NCBI GenBank assembly: GCA_937958045.1
Contig: CALFXL010000015.1
Span: 1 to 14,213, forward strand
Source: an uncultured Opitutaceae bacterium
Lineage (GTDB): Bacteria; Verrucomicrobiota; Verrucomicrobiia; Opitutales; Opitutaceae
Direction of reading: 5' to 3'
Length of the DNA stretch: 14,213 nucleotides
Shown here: one piece after another, positions 7,719-13,721 of the stretch
Layout of the letters: each line of letters begins with the position of its first letter
How positions within the stretch are numbered: the first letter of the stretch is position 1
The notes under the pieces: model-generated
The model's input: only the letters and a program-made list of their open reading frames with translations
Told to the model about the DNA's origin: nothing
The model's database searches: none
Program-made: the position numbers and the translations under genes

Positions 7719-7773
7719 CGGCCCGAACGAAACGGCGCCCTGTCGCGGAGGCAAGCCGCGTACGCATCAGAGA

Positions 7774-7802
7774 ATTCAGAAATCCGAGACGGATGGCTGA
7801 AT
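7774..7802. promoter_or_regulatory. 29-bp dyad in the lipoprotein/purE divergent region
   Basis: ATTCAG (7774-7779) pairs with CTGAAT (7797-7802), and ATCCG (7782-7786) pairs with CGGAT (7790-7794). The two are separated by a 2x2 mismatch (AA opposite GG) and a 3-base centre (AGA). All 11 outer and inner positions match. It lies 56 bases upstream of the lipoprotein start and 95 bases upstream of the purE ATG. It could be an operator or an RNA hairpin in either leader. It does not resemble the enterobacterial PurR operator. Confidence 0.5.
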
Positions 7803-7896
7803 GACGAAATCAACGAAGAGCGCCGTCGGCGTCTAGGTGGCGCGGTATGCGCATAACGCACTTGCTCCGGTCGGGCGCAGTCCCGAAGTTGGCCGT

Positions 7897-8388
7897 ATGA
7901 AGAGTCAACCGCTTGTCGGCCTGATCATGGGCAGCACCTCCGACTGGGAAACGATGCAGCACGCTGCAACCACGTTGGAACAACTGGGCGTGCCTTACGA
8001 AAAACACGTCGTGAGCGCGCATCGCACGCCGGACAAGATGTACGAATACGCCAAGACGGCCGAAGGTCGCGGACTGCGCGCGATCATCGCCGGCGCGGGC
8101 GGCGCGGCGCATTTGCCCGGGATGACGGCGGCACTCACGCCATTGCCGGTGCTCGGTGTGCCGGTGGAGTCGCACGCGCTCAAGGGGCAGGACTCGCTTC
8201 TCTCGATCGTGCAAATGCCCGGCGGTATCCCCGTGGCGACGTTTGCGATCGGCAAAGCCGGCGCGATCAATGCGGCGTTGTTTGCCGCGGCGATCCTCGC
8301 GAGCGGCGGTGATCAGAAGATCAAAATCGCTCTCGATAAATTCCGCGCAGAGCAGACGACGAAAGTCCTGGACTCCAGTCTGCCGTGA
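7897..8388 (+). CDS. purE: N5-carboxyaminoimidazole ribonucleotide mutase, class I PurE
   Basis: PurE converts N5-CAIR to CAIR, the step after PurK. The 163-residue protein has the full set of family motifs: LIMGSTSDWETM at 9-20 (substrate phosphate and ribose contacts), the catalytic-His motif SAHRTP at 40-45 with H42, GAGGAAHLPGM at 67-77, and VPVESHALKGQDSLLSIVQM at 88-107. Presence of a purK gene downstream supports the class I (mutase) type rather than the class II AIR carboxylase. Length is normal for the family. I chose ATG 7897; an in-frame GTG at 7837 would add 20 residues with no counterpart. No Shine-Dalgarno is present. It probably forms a unit with purK, although 246 bases of repeat-rich DNA separate them. 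Confidence 0.96.
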   Translation: MKSQPLVGLIMGSTSDWETMQHAATTLEQLGVPYEKHVVSAHRTPDKMYEYAKTAEGRGLRAIIAGAGGAAHLPGMTAALTPLPVLGVPVESHALKGQDSLLSIVQMPGGIPVATFAIGKAGAINAALFAAAILASGGDQKIKIALDKFRAEQTTKVLDSSLP

Positions 8389-8411
8389 AAGCGCGAGCAG
8401 CGCGTTTGGCA

Positions 8412-8484
8412 AATGACCAGTGGCCAATGACGAAAGGCTACTGGCTCATGCCGAAGGCCGAAGGGTGAAGCCGAGGGCGGAGGG
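8412..8484. repeat. Degenerate heptamer-repeat array, left part of the purE-purK spacer
   Basis: This stretch can be cut into consecutive 7-base units: AATGACC, AGTGGCC, AATGACG, three bases, GGCTACT, GGCTCAT, GCCGAAG, GCCGAAG, GGTGAAG, CCGAGGG, CGGAGGG. Neighbouring units match at 4 to 7 of 7 positions, and one pair is identical. The first units are the reverse complement of those in the right array (8591-8625). This resembles the short tandem heptanucleotide repeats described in some bacterial genomes. It is non-coding. Confidence 0.6.
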
Positions 8485-8590
8485 CTAGGACGCAGGCGTG
8501 TGTGATTTGTCGAGTAGCTGGCCGATCTTGTTGTGTTTTTCCCCTAGCGACTTGCGCAGGCGTCCGGCTTGTTGCGCGGAAACGCGCTTG

Positions 8591-8625
8591 TCATTGCGCG
8601 CTGGTCATTGGTCACTGGTTGTTCG
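8591..8625. repeat. Heptamer-repeat array, right part of the purE-purK spacer
   Basis: Units TCATTGC, GCGCTGG, TCATTGG, TCACTGG and TTGTTCG follow each other with 7-base spacing and end 9 bases before the purK ATG. GTCATTGGTCACTGGT (8604-8619) is the reverse complement of 8416-8431 at 15 of 16 positions. The two arrays could therefore pair in RNA and loop out about 170 bases between purE and purK. Confidence 0.55.
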
Positions 8626-8634
8626 TCCTTTTCC

Positions 8635-9774
8635 ATGATCTCTCCCGGCAAAACCATCGGAGTCCTCGGAGGCGGCCAACTCGGTCGCATGTTCGCCCAA
8701 GCGGCGGAGCGTCTCAGTTATCGCGTGCATATCTACGAGCCGGCAGAGCGCTCGCCGGCTGGCGAAGTGTCGGCGGAGGAGTTCAACGCGCCGTACACTG
8801 ACGTGGAGCGCCTGACGGAGTTCGTGAGCCGCTGCGATGTAGTCACGTACGAGTTTGAAAACATACCGGTCGAGCCGCTCTGGGACATCGAGAAAAAGGC
8901 GCTCCTGCGTCCGCACTGGAACGTGCTCGAAGTCTGCCAGAATCGCATGCGCGAAAAAACCTGGCTCCGCAAAAACAACTTCCCGCATGTGCCCTTCGCG
9001 GAGGTCGAAGCCGGCGATGATCTTGATGCGGCCATCCGTCGCATCGGCCTGCCGTGCGTGGTGAAGACGGCGGACTTCGGTTACGACGGCAAGGGGCAGA
9101 TCAAAGTGAATGATGAAGCGAGCCGCGCGCGGGCGGTGTCGTCCTTTGCGCGTCAACGTGCGGTCGTCGAAAAATTCATCGACTTCAAATGCGAGCTTTC
9201 GGTGATCGTCGCGCGCACGCCGGGTGGTGTGATGAAGACCTTTCCGGTTTCGGAAAACATCCACACGAAACACATCCTCGATTTCTCGATCGTGCCCGCG
9301 CGCATCCCGGAGCCGGTGCGTGTCGAAGCGGAGACGCTCGCCAAGGCGATCGCGGAAAAACTCGATGTCGTGGGGCTGCTCGCGGTGGAGCTTTTCCTCA
9401 CCGATCGCGGCGAAATCCTCGTCAACGAACTCGCGCCGCGTCCGCACAACTCGGGCCACTACACGCTCGATGCGTGCCGCACCTCGCAATTCGAACAACA
9501 CGTGCGCGCCGTCTGCGATCTGCCGCTCGGCGACACCACACTCACGTCGCCGGTCGTGATGGTGAACATCCTGGGCGACGCGTGGAAATGGCGCGACGGC
9601 CAACTCGTCGGCGATCCGAACTGGGCCGCGATTCTCGAGCATCCGGCGGCGAAGCTGCATCTTTACGGAAAGAGCGAGCCACGCCCTGGCCGCAAGATGG
9701 GACACTTCACCGTGCAAGCCGCATCTGCGGATGCCACGCTGGAAGCCGCGCGCGCGCTGAAGACCAAACTGTGA
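8635..9774 (+). CDS. purK: N5-carboxyaminoimidazole ribonucleotide synthase
   Basis: PurK carboxylates AIR with bicarbonate and ATP to N5-CAIR, feeding PurE. The 379-residue protein is an ATP-grasp enzyme. The N-terminal Rossmann-like part has IGVLGGGQLGRMFAQAA (8-24) and VTYEFENIP (70-78). The ATP-grasp core has CVVKTADFGYDGKGQ (141-155), VVEKFIDFKCELSVIVAR (177-194), and the metal and nucleotide-binding VNELAPRPHNSGHYT (263-277). A C-terminal lid includes NILGD (311-315) and HLYGKSEPRPGRKMGH (342-357). All these match the PurK branch, not PurD or PurT. The ATG at 8635 begins directly before the Rossmann strand. The 22-codon upstream extension is encoded by the repeat array and is rejected. 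The ten bases before the start are almost all pyrimidines. Confidence 0.96.
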   Translation: MISPGKTIGVLGGGQLGRMFAQAAERLSYRVHIYEPAERSPAGEVSAEEFNAPYTDVERLTEFVSRCDVVTYEFENIPVEPLWDIEKKALLRPHWNVLEVCQNRMREKTWLRKNNFPHVPFAEVEAGDDLDAAIRRIGLPCVVKTADFGYDGKGQIKVNDEASRARAVSSFARQRAVVEKFIDFKCELSVIVARTPGGVMKTFPVSENIHTKHILDFSIVPARIPEPVRVEAETLAKAIAEKLDVVGLLAVELFLTDRGEILVNELAPRPHNSGHYTLDACRTSQFEQHVRAVCDLPLGDTTLTSPVVMVNILGDAWKWRDGQLVGDPNWAAILEHPAAKLHLYGKSEPRPGRKMGHFTVQAASADATLEAARALKTKL

Positions 9775-9797
9775 GCGAAAGCGCTTCGCGCTTTCGC
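9775..9797. terminator. Hairpin directly after purK stop
   Basis: GCGAAAGCGC (9775-9784) and GCGCTTTCGC (9788-9797) form a perfect 10-bp stem with loop TTC, starting at the base after the purK stop codon. No T-tract follows, so it is not a classical intrinsic terminator, but its position suggests a 3'-end or mRNA-stabilising structure. Confidence 0.55.
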
Positions 9798-9806
9798 GGG
9801 CCTGCC

Positions 9807-9864
9807 GGGAGCACCGGCCGCTGGCCGGCTCCTTTTCAATCGCCGGCGGGCCGCCGGCGCTCCC
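9807..9864. repeat. GC-rich imperfect inverted repeat between purK and the next convergent gene
   Basis: A 23-base arm (9807-9829) and its imperfect reverse complement (9842-9864; about 18 of 23 positions) are separated by 12 bases including CTTTTC. Each arm is itself partly palindromic (CCGGCC..GGCCGG; CCGGCG..CGCCGG). The block lies between the convergent ends of purK and the polyproline protein gene. It could be a REP-like element or a transcription barrier; whether it recurs in the genome cannot be seen here. Confidence 0.5.
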
Positions 9865-9876
9865 ATCGGTCGCCGA

Positions 9877-12075
9877 TCACTTCACCGTGAACTCATAACC
9901 ATCGGTGCCGATGAGCACGGCGTAGGTGCCGGACTCCAGCGGAGCGACGAAGGTCAGCGTGAGAACATCCGCGGCGGGCTGCGAGATGACGACCGGCAGG
10001 CGAGTATCGCCGAAGCCTGCAAAACCGGAGGTGATGCGTTCCAGCGGTGCGCTGCGCGAGCCATCATCCTGCGTCGTGGTGGGGGCGACTTCGATCAGCG
10101 GATAATCCTCGGGCGCCTGTTTGGGGCGCGCCGGTAGTTTTCCTTTGAATACAAGCGTGAGATTGCCGCCTTCGAAAACGGGCGGTGGGGTGCGGCCCTT
10201 GAAGGTGAGCGGCGCTTGTTCGGTTTCGCGGCCGCGATTGAGAATGCCGCGGGCGAGTCCGCCGAGACCGGCGGAGGAACTGCCGCCGTTGCGCGGCAAC
10301 GGGGCCCAGGTGTTGTCGTCATTGCGGCCGTAAAGCCCGTTGCTGCGCGGCCACTCGACCGTCGCCTCCGAGCGCGGTGCGGCGGTTTGTTCTTTGAGCG
10401 CGGCGACGGCTGCTGCCGTCGTGCGTTCGAAGACGTACGAGAAAATCTCGTCTTCGCCGATGAGTTTGTCGCCATCGACACGGAAGGCGGGCGCCGTATC
10501 GACGGCGTGCGAGAACAGTGTATTCGCCGGAGCACTACGCGCGCGACCGCTGCCGGGCATTTGCAGACGAATCGGCAGATCGCCCGCCCGGAAAGTATTG
10601 TCGATAATCGCGCCGCGCAGGGGGCGGCGGAGCGAGACACCGGGGGCGGTGGCTTCGAAGCTGGCGGTGAGCGAAGCGCCGTCGGCGGATTGGCGTGTGA
10701 AGCGCAGGACCACGTTTTCCTCGTGGCCGGTGGACTTGGTGGTGGCGGTGCCCAGGTAGAGCGTGTCGGCGCGCGTCGCATCCATCGCCGTTTGCCAGCG
10801 AGCGGCCAGTTGGGCTTTCGCCTGGTCGGCGGAGACGCGGGTGAGTTTTAGCGCGTCGACATGATCGCCGGTGCCGCGAAGCAGGCCGTCTTCAGAAAGC
10901 TGCAGCCAGAGAGAAATCGCTTCGCCGACCGAAAGCAGCGGGCCGGCATCGGCGATGGCTTGGTTGGAGCGCGAGACGAGATTGAGCGAGAAAACACCGC
11001 TGGTTTCATCGAGTTTCCACGTGCCGGAAAAAGGACGCGCATCGCTCCAGCCGCCGGCGTTGCGGATGAGTGCCGACACTTGCCGCGAACCCGAACGCGC
11101 TTGCGTGATCTCGATGGAAAATGACGCGTTTTTGTCGGCGGCGGCGGCGGCGCTGACAAAAAACGATCCCGCCGCAATCAACTCCTGCAAACGCGCGAGG
11201 CGCGCTTCCTGCGCCTGCTTCGCTTCGGCGAGGATCTCCGCGCGCGCGAGCACGAGTCGGGAGATGATTTCGTTTTGTTTTTCGATCGCGGCGCGCAGCG
11301 CGGCATCGTCGTCGGCATTGCCTGCGACGAAAGTGGCGGCGCCGAACTCTTCGCGCGGTTTCCCCTCGGGGATCGCTCGCGTGAACGTGCCTTGCAGCAA
11401 CGTGAAGCGCCATTCGCCATCCACCTTTTGCGCGGTGGCCACGCCCGACAGCGGGAACGCCTGCCCGCCGGCGCTGGTTTCGCGCAGGATGATCGGACCA
11501 AATGCGGAGAGCGCTGTATCCACAGACCCGATACGCTCGCGCACGCGCGGATCGTTGGCGGCTTCCGTGGCGTCGCGCAGAGCCGCGGCGGGTGCGGGGG
11601 AAAGTCCGAGACGCCGCAGGTAGGCGCTGGTGTTTTCTTGCACGTACAACGTCGCCGGAACGCTGCCCTGCGCCTCAAATTTCACGAGATGCGAGCCGTC
11701 GCTTTGGCGCACGGCGGTGCGCTTCACGTCGTTGAACACGACTCGTCCGGGGATCTGCGTGGCGAGCCATTCGGTGAAAGCAGACTCGGGAAAACGGTTG
11801 CGCACATGGGACCACAACATGCCTGCGGCGACGATCACGGCGAGAATGACCCCGGAAAGGATCAGCACGCGCGCGGGAATCTTCGGTACCGCCGGTGCGG
11901 CGGTCGTTGTGGTCGTTGGTGGCGGTGGCGGAGGCGGAAAAACGGTTGAAGCCGCGACCACAGGCGGCGGCGGGACGACCGGAGGAGGTGGCGGGGGAGT
12001 CGGCGGAAATCCGTGCTGGCCTCCCGACGGAGGAGGCGGGGGTGGGGGAGGCGGTGGAGGGATGTCGTGCGACAT
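9877..12075 (-). CDS. Membrane-anchored protein with polyproline cytoplasmic N-terminus; function unknown
   Basis: I do not recognise this 732-residue protein. Residues 1-66 are dominated by proline: 11 in a row at 6-16, then runs of six (27-32), four (35-38) and seven (47-53), followed by a Thr run (54-58). A single membrane helix follows (about 69-89, VLILSGVILAVIVAAGMLW). With no cleavable signal peptide and HVRNR after the helix, topology is not certain; N-in with a large extracytoplasmic C-terminus is the simplest reading. The remainder has a predicted coiled coil (about 255-302, rich in Ala, Glu, Lys and Arg) and beta-rich segments. Its C-terminal 50 residues (VLTLTFVAPLESGTYAVLIG) look like an immunoglobulin-like strand pair. 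The 11 prolines use all four codons, so the tract is not a DNA microsatellite. Translation should depend on elongation factor P. It lies 74 bases downstream of the GYF_2 gene on the same strand. Confidence 0.85.
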   Translation of the reverse strand: MSHDIPPPPPPPPPPPSGGQHGFPPTPPPPPPVVPPPPVVAASTVFPPPPPPPTTTTTAAPAVPKIPARVLILSGVILAVIVAAGMLWSHVRNRFPESAFTEWLATQIPGRVVFNDVKRTAVRQSDGSHLVKFEAQGSVPATLYVQENTSAYLRRLGLSPAPAAALRDATEAANDPRVRERIGSVDTALSAFGPIILRETSAGGQAFPLSGVATAQKVDGEWRFTLLQGTFTRAIPEGKPREEFGAATFVAGNADDDAALRAAIEKQNEIISRLVLARAEILAEAKQAQEARLARLQELIAAGSFFVSAAAAADKNASFSIEITQARSGSRQVSALIRNAGGWSDARPFSGTWKLDETSGVFSLNLVSRSNQAIADAGPLLSVGEAISLWLQLSEDGLLRGTGDHVDALKLTRVSADQAKAQLAARWQTAMDATRADTLYLGTATTKSTGHEENVVLRFTRQSADGASLTASFEATAPGVSLRRPLRGAIIDNTFRAGDLPIRLQMPGSGRARSAPANTLFSHAVDTAPAFRVDGDKLIGEDEIFSYVFERTTAAAVAALKEQTAAPRSEATVEWPRSNGLYGRNDDNTWAPLPRNGGSSSAGLGGLARGILNRGRETEQAPLTFKGRTPPPVFEGGNLTLVFKGKLPARPKQAPEDYPLIEVAPTTTQDDGSRSAPLERITSGFAGFGDTRLPVVISQPAADVLTLTFVAPLESGTYAVLIGTDGYEFTVK

Positions 12076-12112
12076 GGGTGGATTTCCAAAAAAACGTTGC
12101 CGGTGAATGCAT

Positions 12113-12139
12113 ATGCGGGCGGTCCGACGCCGCCCGCAT
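12113..12139. terminator. Intercistronic hairpin between the GYF_2 and polyproline genes
   Basis: ATGCGGGCGG (12113-12122) and CCGCCCGCAT (12130-12139) form a perfect 10-bp stem with a 7-base loop, 10 bases past the GYF_2 stop. On the minus strand, the direction of both genes, the nearest T-run is seven bases long at 12088-12094, about 18 bases beyond the stem, so termination would be partial at best. An attenuator or mRNA-processing hairpin is an alternative. Confidence 0.45.
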
Positions 12140-12149
12140 TTTCAGGGAA

Positions 12150-13277
12150 TCAGCGCCGGAGCTGATCGAGTTTCGACGGGATCACGAGAATGGCGCGGAT
12201 CACGTCGATGAGCAGGTGGTAGAACAAGAAGCTCAGATAGGCGAAGAGCGGGAAGATGCACGCGGCGGCGAGGAGGGCGACACCGATGGACTCCGAGGGC
12301 ACCGGGAAGGGCACGGCGGCGAGGAGCGCGGTGGCGAAACTCAGGTGGGTGCCGAAGATGGCAAAAATCAGCACCAGCGCACCGGCGAGCGCATAGAGGA
12401 AAAACACGAGCGGTTGCAGCACCAGCATCGCCTTGGCGAAAAACGAAAGCAGCCCGATCGCTTCTTCGCCGGCGGTGGCGGGCCCTTGTTCCACATTCAC
12501 GAGCGAGGGATGCAGCGCGATCGCGGCCGAGGCGGCGAGCATGACAAACGAGATCAACCCAGGCACGAGCGGCGCAGCGCTTTCTCTCCGGATCGACGTG
12601 GCGATGCTTCCGACCAGCACACCGACGGCTGCGAGCAAGAGGACCAAGCCCACACACTCGAGAATCGCCAGCGACGCCACCCGCGTGGGCGACGTTTGCA
12701 AAATCGACGCGCACGCATCGAGCAGCCGTTTCGCGACAAACTGCAGAATCGCGAGCACGATCACGGCGACGATGCCCGTCATGAAGGGCTGAAACGAATC
12801 GTAACGGATCGCATACACGACGCCCAGGATCAGCGCGAGGACGGCGCCGCCGAGCACGAGCAATTGGCCAAACGGATTGCAGAAACCAAACACGCGCTGG
12901 AGCAGCGCGGGGTTCAGGAGCTTGCGTGCGCCAGCGAGCAGGACGCCGATGAACGACGACAAAATGGTCGGGAGTTTCACCGCGTCGGCGGCTTTGAACG
13001 CGGGACGCGCGCTGGCCGCCGGGGCGGTGCCCGCCGACGTTGTTGTCGCAGATGTGGGGATTGCCGGCGGGGTGGTGGCCGAGGCGGAAGCGGAGCCGGG
13101 GAGCGGCGGTGCGCCGGACGCATCGAGCACGGTGCTGAGCGGACGCCAGGTGGTTTCGCCGACGGGGATGATGTTGGTGGCGGACGTGATTTCTCCTCGG
13201 GCGAGAAGTTGACGAAGTTCATCGAGGGTGACGGGACCCGATGGCTGGTTGGAAGCGTTGGCGTAGTAGTATTTCAT
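12150..13277 (-). CDS. GYF_2-domain multi-pass membrane protein
   Basis: The 375-residue protein opens with a GYF_2 (DUF4339-type) domain at 1-50: KYYYANASNQPSGPVTLDEL, then L24, G28-E29-I30, T34 and W44, which match the family's Y-Y, GP, L..L, G.I and W positions. A Pro/Ala/Ser/Thr linker (55-95) follows. About six hydrophobic helices come next, near 137-157, 163-182, 203-226, 237-256, 283-310 and 331-360, so it is an inner-membrane protein with the GYF_2 domain probably cytoplasmic. Eukaryotic GYF domains bind proline-rich peptides. The neighbouring gene encodes a cytoplasmic polyproline tail, hence a possible partner. The frame is open for 90 codons upstream of the ATG at 13277, but the GYF_2 domain starts right at this ATG and the extension has no recognisable content. 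Function of the membrane part is unknown. Confidence 0.9.
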   Translation of the reverse strand: MKYYYANASNQPSGPVTLDELRQLLARGEITSATNIIPVGETTWRPLSTVLDASGAPPLPGSASASATTPPAIPTSATTTSAGTAPAASARPAFKAADAVKLPTILSSFIGVLLAGARKLLNPALLQRVFGFCNPFGQLLVLGGAVLALILGVVYAIRYDSFQPFMTGIVAVIVLAILQFVAKRLLDACASILQTSPTRVASLAILECVGLVLLLAAVGVLVGSIATSIRRESAAPLVPGLISFVMLAASAAIALHPSLVNVEQGPATAGEEAIGLLSFFAKAMLVLQPLVFFLYALAGALVLIFAIFGTHLSFATALLAAVPFPVPSESIGVALLAAACIFPLFAYLSFLFYHLLIDVIRAILVIPSKLDQLRR

Positions 13278-13721
13278 GGGATACGACGGCCGAGTGGTGG
13301 TTGAGCTGACGGAGATAAAAGCGCCGCGGGCTGGTGATGCAGAGCGCGCTGTATGCAGATCGTCAGGCCGGTGTCGTGGGATGCAGGCGATCGGAACCAG
13401 AACTCGCCATCGATCTAACCGGAGACGCTGACATAAGGCCGCAGATTGAAGCGGGATAGGGCGAGCAGCAAGCGCTCGCGCAGAGGCGCCTATGCTTTCC
13501 GCGAGATAGAAGGAGCCTGCACGATGCGCTGCCTGCATTTTGCGCAAATCTTAAGGGCGCCGCTCAGGCGCGGAAAAGGGCGGTTTCTACTGTCGATAAG
13601 ACCTCCTCCATAATCACGCGACGGCGCGATTTTCCCTTCAGGCGACAGAGGCGCGGCCGATGACTTTTTCCGGTCGGGGAGGCGCGTCGCAGGCGGTCCC
13701 ACCCACACGACACCTTTACCA
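13278..13721. other. 444-bp intergenic region between divergent genes
   Basis: This gap separates the starts of the GYF_2 gene (minus) and the exported-protein gene (plus), so it should hold promoters for both. On the plus strand CATAAT (13609-13614) matches a -10 box at 5 of 6 positions, about 108 bases before the ATG at 13722, but no convincing -35 lies 16-18 bases upstream. I find no strong promoter on the minus strand, no long hairpin, no tRNA and no recognisable riboswitch. A small hairpin GCGAG/CTCGC occurs near 13461-13480. The minus frame is open to 13547 but reads as arginine/alanine-rich noise. Confidence 0.6.

Noticed and set aside
8389..8634. CRISPR array or transposon ends in the purE-purK spacer
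   Set aside because: The repeats are 7 bases and degenerate, with no unique spacers of regular length, no transposase and no target-site duplication.
12028..12061. G-quadruplex on the plus strand over the polyproline codons
   Set aside because: Only three runs of at least three G occur close together (5, 5 and 3 bases). The G-richness follows directly from proline codons, so a separate signal is not needed.
11895..13304. 469-codon open frame on the plus strand opposite the GYF_2 and polyproline genes
   Set aside because: Glu/Arg/Gly/His-rich, low-complexity product with no motif. It is the mirror of Ala/Leu/Pro-rich codons in the real genes.
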